Of a DNA stretch of 64,000 nt, positions 1 through 9,753 are shown in pieces. The stretch comes from Lasiodiplodia sp. COLG20 (taxonomy: Eukaryota; Ascomycota; Dothideomycetes; Botryosphaeriales; Botryosphaeriaceae): the NCBI GenBank assembly GCA_009801085.1, contig VNWV01000006.1:310001-374000 (forward strand), written 5' to 3'. The translations under genes and the position numbers were made by a program. Position 1 is the first letter of the stretch; each line of letters begins with the position of its first letter. Under the pieces are notes generated by a model that was not told the origin of the DNA, searched no databases, and worked only from the letters and a program-made list of their open reading frames with translations.

Positions 1-16
1 TTCCACCACTAAAACC

Positions 17-1684
17 TCAGTTCTTCTTCCCGCCATCGAAGCCCATCGCCTCCCACTCCCTCAGCACCTTGTCTTTCACATCCTGCGGATAGCTCTCCTC
101 GAAGCTCGCCGCCTCCCAGTTCCGGCCCTCGGTATACTCCTTCGGCATCAGCGCATCGCTGACGACCTTCCCACCCCGCGTCGGATTGTGCCATCCCTGG
201 CCGTTATACGGGATGAGCGGGAAGGCCTGCACGTCGTCATAAAACGTCTCGTCGTCGCCAGGCCGACAGCGCGTGCTGAAGGCCCACAGCACGTCGCGGC
301 CGTCGTACACGTCGACGTCGTCGCCGACCAGCACCAGGCGGTGGATGGTGTAGCCGACCTTATGGCTGAAGACGAGGTCGCCGACGCGCTTGCGCAGCGA
401 CGCCGAGTCGGTGATGTTCATGGCGCGCAGCGCCGCCGTGTCGACCTTCAAAGCGCACCATGTTACTTGCGACTCGAAGGGTGTGAAGGCGTCGGTTATG
501 GGCAGGCCGGCTTCCTGGCACAGCTGCCGGATCTCGGCCGCGGCGAGGGAGCCGATGAGGGTGTGGGTTTCGTCGGTCAGGCGGCCGCAGGCCGAGACGG
601 GGAGGATGGCGTCGTTGCGGTGGGTGATGCAGTTGACCGTGTACCTGGGAAGAAGGAATGTTGGTTAACTGACAGGGGTTGTAAGTGCTGATACGCGTAT
701 TGCTTACTTGGGGCACATGTGGGCGTCTCCCGGGAAGACGTAGCCGTGCATCTCGCCAAAGGGGCCCTCAGGTGCGTAGTCGGTCGTCGACAGGGTGCCC
801 TCGAAGACGATTTCCGAGTTGGCGGGCACGAGCAGGTCGTTGGTCTCGCACTTGACGACGTCGAGCGGCGTGCCCGTCATGGCGCCGATGTAGCCCGCCT
901 CGGTCACGCCGTCGGGCAGCGGCATGCTGGACGCCATGATGGCTGCCGGCGGCACCCCGAAGGCCAGCGCCCACGGCACGTCCTTGCCTTCCTTCTTCCA
1001 CATCTGCTGGATCTGCCAGATGTGCTGCGGCGAGATCACCAGGCCCACTAGGTGCTTGTTGTCGTAGATCATGGCCCGCGCGATAGACCAGTTCGTCCAT
1101 TTGCCGTCGGGCGATTGGATGATGTGCATGCCGTACGTCTGGATGTACTTGCCGCCGTCGCTTTTGTGTATCAGCGGCGCCGGCAGCGCCGTGAGGTCGA
1201 TGTCGTCGCCCGTGATCTTGTTCTCCTTGCAGGAACCCGTCTCGACCACCTGCGGAGGCTTCGGCGGCACTCCCTTCGCCGAGAGCATCTTGTCCAGGAT
1301 CTGCTTCATGCTGGCGTCCGGCGGCAGTGCCAAATGTCTCGCCATCCTGCCGTATTTGCCCTTGGCGGGGTCGCGGAGAGCACCGGGGCCGCCGAGGATG
1401 CGGAAGAGACCATTCTTCGCTCCCTTGACGTTGTTGAAGAGCGGTGCCTTGTCATCGGTTTCGTTTGACCTGCGGATGATTGCTGAGACTTCGAGGTTGG
1501 GGTCCTTCTCGGCGTTGATCTCGGCGATATCACCGTCCTTCTTAAGGGCTTCGACGAATGAACGGAAGTTCAGATGAGGGGCGTCTTGCGGCGAGCCATG
1601 GTGCAGGCGTACTGAAGAGTAGGAAACCGTCCGCAGCGGCCTGAATGTGGTTCGGGAAGCGCTTCGTGCGGCTTGGGAGAGCAT
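17..1684 (-). CDS. FDC1: Ferulic/phenylacrylic acid decarboxylase, UbiD family
   Basis: Two exons, 1684-708 and 644-17, joined by a 63-nt GTAAGC...CAG intron, give 534 residues, close to fungal Fdc1 (about 500) plus an N-terminal extension. The first 30 residues are rich in Arg/Ser with no acidic residue, as in a mitochondrial presequence. UbiD hallmarks are present: Arg203 in NWSIARAM, and Glu306 and Glu311 in EGPFGEMHG, matching the Arg-Glu-Glu catalytic set known for Aspergillus Fdc1. The family decarboxylates cinnamic, ferulic and sorbic acids using prenylated FMN. The neighbouring divergent PAD1 gene would supply that cofactor. The start Met is the first in the open frame and faces the shared promoter. 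The join restores K-Y-T-V across the intron. Family assignment is firm; substrate preference is inferred. Confidence 0.95.
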
Positions 1685-2130
1685 TGTTGATGGTAGCGCT
1701 GTTTGATGGCGAAGTGTTCCATGACACCGTGTACCCTTCCTTTATACACCCCCATGGCATAGGACCGTTCGCACGACAGGCGGTGGGTTTGAGCCAGTTC
1801 GGCCGACATACTTCACACGATCAGGCCATGCTGAAGCTTCGTGATGCGGAGTGGTAGACATCATTGGCTGTTGCTGTGCTCGGACGCTGTCGGGCCCTCT
1901 CGGCCCCTTCGGCTTCGGGAGCGGCTTCGGTATCGGCCAAGCAATTGTCGCGGAAAAGGAGCGTCATGTGGGATTAAGGCGCCCTATGCATAGCGCTGCC
2001 GAGCTCTGGTCATGTTCGGTTAGTATAAGTAAACGTAGGATATCAAGTCTTTAATCCCCATCTTCGCTCCATCCTACCTCCAAGCCACGCTTTCAGTTGT
2101 CTGTTTCTTCACATCGATACAACATTCAAG
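1685..2130. promoter_or_regulatory. Bidirectional promoter between FDC1 and PAD1
   Basis: This 446-bp spacer separates the start codons of two divergent genes that act in one pathway. It is the only upstream DNA either gene has before reaching the other, so it very probably drives both. It contains the CGG array listed separately. I found no other gene in it. Confidence 0.75.
1881..1936 (+). promoter_or_regulatory. Array of eight CGG triplets (candidate Zn2Cys6 operator)
   Basis: CGG occurs at 1881, 1891, 1901, 1910, 1916, 1922, 1928 and 1934, all on the + strand. The last five are exactly 6 bp apart (CGG-N3 repeated) and the first three are 10 bp apart. Zn2Cys6 regulators bind CGG half-sites, and such a regulator is encoded 3 kb away. 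That this array is its target is inference. Confidence 0.5.
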
Positions 2131-2886
2131 ATGCAACCAATCACACGAAGCATCCCTTCGCACCTTTCCCGCGCAACCCGGGCTCAAACCTCTTTCCCAT
2201 CCTTCGCTCAGACCCAATCTGGAAGATTCATCCACACCACCTCCCCACGGAATAACAACAACAACACCAGCCCCAGCCCCATCACCAAACCCGCCCACCC
2301 CTTCCCCATCGTCCAACGCAACCCCCGCATCGTCGTCGGCGTCACCGGCGCCACCGGCACCGTCTTCGCCATCCGCCTCCTCGAAATCCTGCGCCACCTC
2401 GACATCGAAACGCACCTGATCCTCTCCAAATGGGCGCAAGCAACCATGAAATACGAAACCGACCTATCCTGGGCGCACCTGCAATCCCTCGCCACCAAAT
2501 CCTACGCGATGAAGGACATGGCCGCGCCGCCGTCCAGCGGCTCCTTCCTGCACGACGGCATGATCGTCGTGCCGTGCTCGATGAAGACCCTGGCCGCCGT
2601 GCGCGCCGGCTACTGCGACGACCTGATATCGCGCTCCGCCGACGTGTGCCTCAAGGAGCAGCGGAAGCTGGTGCTCGTCGTCCGCGAGACGCCGCTGAGC
2701 GCCGTGCATTTGGATAATATGGCGTTTTTGCAGAGGGCTGGCGCGACGATTTTTCCGCCCGTGCCGGCGTTTTATACGCGTCCGAAGACGATTGCGGATT
2801 TGATTGATCAGAGTGTGGGGAGGATGCTGGATTCGTTGGGGATCCATGTGGAGGGGTTTGAGCGGTGGGAGGGTATGCGCAAGTGA
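2131..2886 (+). CDS. PAD1: Flavin prenyltransferase, UbiX/PAD1 family
   Basis: Intronless, 251 residues. The N-terminal 60 residues are Ser/Thr/Pro/Asn-rich and basic, fitting a mitochondrial presequence. The flavoprotein core begins at RIVVGVTGATGT (about residue 66) with the Rossmann-like glycine motif, and continues through VVPCSMKTLAAVRAGY, SRSADVCLKEQRKLVLVVRETP and the C-terminal DQSVGRMLD helix, all typical of UbiX. The enzyme joins dimethylallyl phosphate to FMN, giving the prenyl-FMN cofactor needed by UbiD decarboxylases. It is divergent from FDC1 and ends 41 bp from the stop codon of the convergent regulator gene. It has no decarboxylase activity of its own in the current view of the family. 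Confidence 0.95.
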   Translation: MQPITRSIPSHLSRATRAQTSFPSFAQTQSGRFIHTTSPRNNNNNTSPSPITKPAHPFPIVQRNPRIVVGVTGATGTVFAIRLLEILRHLDIETHLILSKWAQATMKYETDLSWAHLQSLATKSYAMKDMAAPPSSGSFLHDGMIVVPCSMKTLAAVRAGYCDDLISRSADVCLKEQRKLVLVVRETPLSAVHLDNMAFLQRAGATIFPPVPAFYTRPKTIADLIDQSVGRMLDSLGIHVEGFERWEGMRK

Positions 2887-2927
2887 GGAAGAGCTGCGAG
2901 GACGTGGATGAGGGTGGGCTATATGCC

Positions 2928-5135
2928 TCAGTCTCCGAACTCGAAACCGAGGAATCCCGTGTCTTCTTCAGGCAGGGATTTATCTGAGTGCCCAAGTCAG
3001 CTGTTTACTTCTCCACTAATACACACACGAGGCGGAAGCACACGGAAACTTACCCCAGATTATGGAATCCAGGAATGCCATCGGGGAAAGATCAGACTGC
3101 AAGAAGTCGAAGGCAGACTCTGTGGCTGCAGCCCCCAGTTCAGCATTCTGGGAAACCGTTGGATCGGCTGAGTCCGGAACGGCCGTGTCCTGATGAGACT
3201 CCTGAGCCCTGACTGGTTCCGTCTCAGCTCTCTCTGAAGCCTCCTGAGTGAGGCGCTGCAAAGCTTTCAAGGCATTGAAGTGGGACGATGTCAGAGCATT
3301 GTTGATCATTCGGGAAGGCTCATCTTGTACTCGAGAGAGAAGTACGTCAATTAGTCTTTTCTGCATGTTGCTCAGGACCGATGACTTTTTCGTCTCTCCG
3401 AGGATAGTCAGCAGAAGGGCGGAGCTCAAAGCCTCATGGATGCAAGTCCAGGAACGTGTGGGGAATACGCTCAACGAATGGAGATCTAAGAAGGACCTCA
3501 CTGCTTGGGCAAGAGCGTTCTTTCCAGTAGATAGGATGTTTAGGAATACCGGATCGTCGTTGATATGTTGAAGCTTCTTGAAAGTCGGCCGGCAAACGGC
3601 GGCAATGGCGAATGAGCGGTGTTGTGAAAGGAGAAAAAACTGGGCTTTGTCTTGTAAGGTAGTGCAATTAGACTTGTCGCGAAGATGCAAGGCAGTTTGA
3701 AGCATGACTTGATCAAGCTCTTGCAACCTTTCCAAGATGTTTTCCAGGTTGGCATCATGCGATGTTCGTCTGGCCAATAGCCTGAGACCAATTTTGGATA
3801 TCTCCCACATCACCTCCTGAAAGCTAAGCGGAAGGCCAAACCCAGAATCGTCGGAGCCCTGAAATGGCATATGAGCCAAAGCAGTGGGTCTGTCAAAGCA
3901 GAGTGATAGTATGCAATCTTGCTGAGCGATGGTCAACCTGCCTACGTTTTAGTGGAGCCTAAAATAAACGACACTGAGATTACATACCATAGTCTGCGCC
4001 TGGTAGCCTTTTCCTTTTCGGAGATGCTCTCGGTCATTCCGTACTCGGAATGAAGGCCGAGGCTCTGTGCAAGTCGCATTGATGTTCCGCACATGGCCCA
4101 GGCTGCATCGGCGTTACCTGCGAGAGTTGTCAGACAGTCAATCAGCGTTTCTATGCCCATACGTGACCGTACCATCATTTTGAAGAAAGGTGCCTAGGAT
4201 CAACAATGCTTGGAGGCTGGTAAGTAGGGGTCGTAGGAGAAAATTTGCAAGCCGGAGTGCATGGAATGATCGTTTGGCTGCAAACAAGATCAGTGAGCGC
4301 TCTACAGTCATCTCGGAAGACCTTATACCAAAGTCTCTTGAGATCTTCCGCCTCTCCTGGGGATCTCTGTCGGAGTATTGGGCGCCGGCTGCAAGCGTAG
4401 CAAGTAGAAGTGCCATCCTGGCTGCGTCTTCTCTTCCATTCGTTATAATCAGGCCAGTAGGGTTGCTGCCAGCGAGCTTCTCGAGATAGGTGCTGAGGTA
4501 TGACTCAAAGTCCCCAATATCGACGATAAGTGAGGCAAGAGGGAAGGCAACTGCACGATAAACGTGGTAAAAATTGAGGATCTCCTGGTGGGTGGGAAGC
4601 AGATTGGTGAGCTCACGGCTTTTCTCATCTTCTGTCTCGGCGTTGATGAATGGGTACTGAGCAAGGGTGTTCCGGAGACCCAGTGCCGGAACAATATCCT
4701 TTGTGATAGGGCTCTCGGCTCCTCCCATCTGGCGTAGATAAGATGCTGCTGAATTCTCGCCCAAGAAGGACGTAGCGTTACCCGAAGGATCTATGGCAGG
4801 GGTTGCCCCCGAAGTAGAAGCATGGCTTTCTCCGGCTGATGATGACGGAATGTCTAACCCTTGACGCCGGTTTCCGAGCTCAGTTGTCTCATTGTAATGG
4901 TTGTAGATACAGATGTTAGGATGGTTTCGCTTCACGCATGTCCCACAGGGTTTGCTGGGCATCCAAGTTGAGTATACACTGTGCGTTTATGGGATGGAAG
5001 ATGCACCACTCACTTCATGTCGCACTTGACTTTGCGCTGGTTGCATGGATAACACGCTCCTTTTCCTCGGGGCCGCTTCTTCGCAGCAAGAACCCTTTGA
5101 ATCTCATCCTCAGATGGATGGCCGCGCTTGGGCAT
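2928..5135 (-). CDS. Zn2Cys6 transcription factor, SdrA-like regulator of the PAD1/FDC1 cluster
   Basis: Five exons (5135-5014, 4954-4173, 4117-3988, 3937-3054, 2983-2928) give 657 residues with every junction in frame. The zinc cluster has Cys28, 31, 38, 44, 47 and 56 (CX2CX6CX5CX2CX8C) and is split by intron 1 after Met40. A fungal-specific transcription factor domain follows, including NADAAWAMCGTSMRLAQSLGLH and the RRRLWW motif rebuilt across intron 3. The last 56-nt exon replaces an out-of-frame tail and ends in GFLGFEFGD. In Aspergillus niger the padA/fdc pair lies with the Zn2Cys6 gene sdrA, which activates it under weak-acid stress. The same trio here argues for the same role, though orthology was not tested. 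Confidence 0.88.
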
Positions 5136-7286
5136 TGTGTCCGTGAATGATACCGCTACCTCCGAGACCACGGATGGCGAGTTCGGCGTGCTCGGCTTTG
5201 CTGTGGTGTCGATGTCTCGGCATCGGCGGAGAGACGGGGCTCAAAGTGTGAAGTCAAAGTTGTGGGGCGAATTTTGTATTGTACGTCATTTCCCATAAGG
5301 TATCTCCGAGCTTCGGTCCTATTTGAGATAAGCAAACGGCCACCGCAACGATGTAAGCACTTACTCAAATAGTCCTTAGGCTAAATAGCCCCGAGCTTGT
5401 CTTGATGGGAAGAATAAGGTGCCACTATTGGTTTCTCAAGCCACTGTTTTCAAATGGAGATGGATCAAATGGAAGATGGCGTGAGCAGAATGAAAAGATG
5501 CTTCAAAGGAAGAGCAGAAAAGGGGGAGAAAGAAGGAAAGAATGGGATTGCTTGAGCAATCCCGGGCTCTGTTTACGAATACAGCTCCAGGCATACAATG
5601 TTCCCAACACTGGTCTACCCACAGCACCACTTTAAGATGACAAGATTTTCCCCCTCCTTCCAATTCCATACCTCTCACGTGAGCACCGGGTATGACTCAG
5701 CAAACCAAATATTCAGTCTCACCGTTATCCAACATTGTGTGCCAAGCAGCCGATATAGCCACGCTGCAGCTGCTGGATGCCGGTGTTGGCAGGCACGATC
5801 GTCAAGGGAGGTATTTAGTGCTTTCTTCGGGGTAGCTCAATAAATCACCCATTCACCTCAGTTTCGCGCCCCGGCCCACCGCATTACTGGTATTCCCGGA
5901 TTGAGACATCGCGCTGTCAATCAACTACAGCAGGACGCAGAGCAGGGGGAAAAGTGGACAGTAGGAAGAGTCTTACCTCTGTTGGAGAGAAAGCACATGT
6001 TAGTATGTCGCCACCTGGGTTGCGATTAGCCTACTCATCCCAGTTCTCGAATCTGGAAATGAAAATCCTCAGAGACGGGAGCCCGTGCTTTAGAGCGGAA
6101 ACAGCCAATACGAAAAGGCTAAAGCGGTACGGCACCCTGAAAAAGTATGTTCAGCGTTGCTTTCCGCAACAGTCCGTTACACGGAGATCTTTGCGTTCCT
6201 CGCCAAACGAATTCCATTCCCAGCCAGCAGGAGGTTGCTCAAGAGGTTGCTGATTACAGAGTTTGCGAAAGGTTGATAATGAAGTTCAGGAGCACTTAAG
6301 CCCAGTTGCTAATAGGGTCAGATTGACAATATAGTTAATGCTGCCCAGCACTCTAAATCCCAGATCCCGAAAAAGTTCAAAGCTGTTTGTTTCTTATCTG
6401 GCGTTCACGGCTACTACTGCCACTATGACGAGTGCCGTTATCAGAGCGCACGCTATCCATATACTATCCGCAAGTCAATAACAGTGAATTGATTGAAGTT
6501 GAAACCTTGGTAGATCGTTACTTACGATATCAGGCTCGATTTCATATTATTGTTGCTGCATCAGAGTTGTTCGCCTGTAATACAACTTGTGACGAAGAAT
6601 TTCAGCTATGATATGTTACAGATTTCAGTCCAATTACAACTTCCATCAGGCCTTTTACAGCGCTTGTACATGAGCTAATCAAATGCTCAAGACCAAGAAG
6701 GTTCAAAAAAAAAAAAAAAAAAAGAGAGAGAAGTAACACGGCATGCTTCTCTGTTATTTCTGCATTGGCCGCAGACCTGTTCAAATTCGAACAGTAGCAC
6801 CATCCTGAACTCGAACGTTACCGTTATATGCACAATAAATGGCACATTGAAAACTCATTCTCAACTACTAGAAGGGTAGCTATCATTGGATATCTCAGAA
6901 AAAAGGTGCTTTCACGTCCAGGTGGCGCTTTTCAAGAGAAATGATCTTCAACAATGCCATTGTGCAGCCGTCCTTCCATGGTGGGTTGAGTTGATTCTGA
7001 ACAATGCCATAACACGAAACTTTTTAACAGCAAAACATCTGCATTGTATCCGATTTCTCTACGACAATGGACACTGTCCAGCCAAAGTTTTGGAACAGCA
7101 CATTTTCACCACGTCTATATAATCTCCACAGAGTGGGGACTATTAACTATTAACCGCACACCACTTACCACTCACCAAGAACCACCTACAGGGCATTCTC
7201 TTCAGGAAATCACGGGGGGACGGTCCAAACAGTCCAACATATCGTCCAACGCACCAGCAGGCCTTTCAACTAGCCACTCAAGCACC
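5136..7286. other. Intergenic, no gene recognised
   Basis: About 2.1 kb with only short, non-family open frames on either strand. It contains a 19-nt A-run at 6705-6723 followed by a GA tract. The distal end carries the TATA box of the next gene. Confidence 0.6.
7115..7122 (+). promoter_or_regulatory. TATA box of the disordered-protein gene
   Basis: CTATATAA lies about 170 bp before the ATG at 7287. This argues against the in-frame upstream start at 7044, which lies before the TATA element. Confidence 0.5.
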
Positions 7287-9077
7287 ATGCAGAGCCATCG
7301 CCGTCCGCATAGCGATGCAAGCTACTTCGAGCACACTCCCACTGCTCGTGGTCCACTAGCGGATTTCGCTCGTACGCCGCTCTATCCGCCTCCATCGGAT
7401 CACACTCAGTGTGCTCCGACGTCGGACGGACGTTGCATTTGTGGTGCGAGTTCGTCCTCCTTCAGGCCGGAGCGCTCACAGCAGCTGGTTGCTGTTGGTC
7501 GTCCAGTGAGGCCGAGTCGGCGCCCGTCGCCTCTCTTCTCCAACGGCCGCGACAGCCCCATCCCGCCTTCAAATCCCTTCACCAATGAGGAGCCCGACTA
7601 CTCCTCGATCCTTCCTGGCTTTGCGCAGCACTTTCAATCTGCTGCTCGGGTCACGGTTGTGAACGATTCGGGCTCCAGCGGGCTTCCGTCGGACGAGTCG
7701 CCGTCGTCAGCCTACTCCAACGACCGTCCCCCCGTTCCTAACCTTGCCCCCTTCGACTACAACGGGGAGCGCTACTATCCCGAGACCACGCGCCGCCCCA
7801 CCCCACTTGATCAGGCACAAGCTGAGGTTGTGCGCATGCTGCGCTCCCAACCCCCTCTGGCGCCGCTCAGTACGCCTCCGCTTCCCCCTGTTACTTCCCC
7901 GTCAGACGGAGACTTCGATGTTCCGTTGCTCCTTCTGACTCCCCCTTCGCTCTCACGTCCTTCCCAGAACCTGGGTCCAGACGCTGAGCTTGTGATGGAG
8001 GCTCATAGGACGCTCGCTCGGGTAACCTCGTCCGAAGATGCTGATGGCGACTCACAGCCGCATGGTGGCAACATCTATCATGTGGGCATGGCGATTACGC
8101 CTTCCCTTGGACCTGTGGGGCTCGGTATACTGTTCCCAAAGCTTACTGATGAGCAGGAGCCGGAGCCAGAGCTGAAGGAGATCGACTCCAGCGATGAGGA
8201 GTCCATTTCTCCCGCCGAGATGTCCTCTTACGACCAATTCGTCGCCGGGTTCGATTCTGTTGTGGAGCAGGTGTCGCTGCTGACCGAGATTGCGGAGGGT
8301 GAGCTTTCTGATGGCTCTGTTTCGGAGGAGGAGTACGATGATGACACTGCAGACGAGGAGTACGATGACGACACCGCAGACGAGGCGGAAGCTGAGTCTG
8401 ATGAGGACCCCGATTCGCACATGTACCCCGGAGTTCTCCAGCCTCCGCACCCTCCTGCCGCAGATGGAGTCAACCCGCAGCCCATGTGGGTCCAAGTCCT
8501 TAATTCCTACGACCTCCTAGAAACCCAAATCGACTTCTCCAATGATCTCGTCCAGGAATTCATGGTTGCCATGCGGGATACTGATCAGGAGCGCGCAGAG
8601 CACGTCAGCGACATCAAGGACCTCCGCTATGACCTCAACCAAGCCAAGGCGCGCAAGGACTCCGCTTGCAGCGAGCCTTCAGACCCAACCGCTCTGGAGA
8701 GGGACTCGGAGTCAGGGATGATGTTCCGCTTGATGTTCCTGGTCAACAAGCTGTTCGAGCACGACATTTACCACTGGCCGATGTTAACCCCGGTGGAGTA
8801 CGGTATGGAGGACGAGCACGATCAGATCGTCCCTGACCAGCCTCTGTACATGGCTCACCACGACAACTGGAACCCCAACTTCGATTGGGTCCAGCCTTTC
8901 GGCCCGCGTCGTGGCAGCCGCAGTGACGATGAGGATCAGGTCCCTCTATCCCCCAAGTCAGAGCCCGTTGCGTGGAACCCTGACTTCAACTGGTCGGGGC
9001 CGTTCGCTCCGCGCTCTGCCGCTGATGACGAGCTCGAGGACCCGCTTTCGCCGAAGTCAAAGGTAAGTCGTGTGTGA
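7287..9077 (+). CDS. Acidic, intrinsically disordered hypothetical protein with C-terminal 35-residue duplication
   Basis: Not a family I recognise. The 596-residue frame starts at ATG 7287, chosen because it follows the TATA box and has a CACC context. Residues 1-240 are Pro/Ser-rich and lack obvious folded segments. The middle is acidic and includes a doubled EEYDDDTAD (8328-8385). The stretch VQVLNSYDLLETQIDFSNDL and the following helix-forming region to about residue 490 may fold. The C terminus holds two copies of a 35-residue unit beginning WNPNFDW (8868) and WNPDFNW (8973), each ending in a PLSPKS motif that could be a proline-directed phosphosite. A perfect donor AAG|GTAAGT lies at 9063, just before the stop, so a further exon is possible. 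Confidence 0.65.
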   Translation: MQSHRRPHSDASYFEHTPTARGPLADFARTPLYPPPSDHTQCAPTSDGRCICGASSSSFRPERSQQLVAVGRPVRPSRRPSPLFSNGRDSPIPPSNPFTNEEPDYSSILPGFAQHFQSAARVTVVNDSGSSGLPSDESPSSAYSNDRPPVPNLAPFDYNGERYYPETTRRPTPLDQAQAEVVRMLRSQPPLAPLSTPPLPPVTSPSDGDFDVPLLLLTPPSLSRPSQNLGPDAELVMEAHRTLARVTSSEDADGDSQPHGGNIYHVGMAITPSLGPVGLGILFPKLTDEQEPEPELKEIDSSDEESISPAEMSSYDQFVAGFDSVVEQVSLLTEIAEGELSDGSVSEEEYDDDTADEEYDDDTADEAEAESDEDPDSHMYPGVLQPPHPPAADGVNPQPMWVQVLNSYDLLETQIDFSNDLVQEFMVAMRDTDQERAEHVSDIKDLRYDLNQAKARKDSACSEPSDPTALERDSESGMMFRLMFLVNKLFEHDIYHWPMLTPVEYGMEDEHDQIVPDQPLYMAHHDNWNPNFDWVQPFGPRRGSRSDDEDQVPLSPKSEPVAWNPDFNWSGPFAPRSAADDELEDPLSPKSKVSRV

Positions 9078-9753
9078 AGAGACCGATCACGGACTTTGAT
9101 GATACCCTACGGAAGCGCCAAATTTTCTTTCTTGGATTTTCTCTCTTATATTCGGTAGGTTCTCTTTTCGATTCTCTCTCTTCGATTCGGTAAGTTCTCT
9201 TTTCGATTCTCTCTCTTCGATTCGGTAAGTTCTCATTTCATTTGTTCTCTCTTTTGTATACCTGCTAGCTCTTTTGATCTGGTAAGTAGCATGCCCTTAG
9301 CATTGTTCTGTTTAGCGAGCGTTTTTGGATAAAATAAAAAATAAAAAAAAAGTCCCCTTCCAAGGGGCAAAAAAAGTATAATTGCGCCAAAGTGAAGCCA
9401 GTTCTCTGTAAAGATTCTAGGAGTTGTTATAAGCCATGGAAAAATGCGTAGAGCTGAGCAATCCTTGAGGAATATTTACGAATATGAAGGAAAAACGGGA
9501 CGAATGGTGAATCATATCAAGCTAATGACCAACCTCGTCATACCATTCCCAAAGTGATTAATGAGAGTCAAGATAGTACCCGTTCACACCATCATTTATG
9601 CAAGTCAAATGAACTACACGAAAGATCCAGATGAATCGCAACGCCCCTTGGGAACAAAGAAATCAAACCTTCAAAGGTATATGGACAAAAGCGAGAGTGG
9701 TATAATGGCTGTGAGAAAGAACAAAGGAGACAAAGATCCGCTACGTGATGTCC
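9078..9753. other. Intergenic with tandem repeat
   Basis: Between the ends of two convergent genes. It holds the 35-bp repeat at 9151-9255 and AT-rich DNA near 9330-9380. No coding frame is convincing. Confidence 0.6.
9151..9255 (+). repeat. 35-bp tandem repeat, three units, each with a splice-donor-like motif
   Basis: Units at 9151-9185, 9186-9220 and 9221-9255. The first two differ at one position; the third is diverged in its second half. Each starts TTCGGTA(A/G)GT and continues with a pyrimidine-rich tract. It may be an expanded intron or 3' UTR segment of the upstream gene. Confidence 0.8.

Noticed and set aside
3016..3053. Reading the regulator gene through to the stop at 3016
   Set aside because: A perfect GTAAGT donor at 3053 and an acceptor at 2984 give an acidic/aromatic tail, while the read-through tail looks random.
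7044..7286. Upstream in-frame start for the disordered protein
   Set aside because: It lies before the TATA box at 7115-7122, so the transcript probably does not include it.
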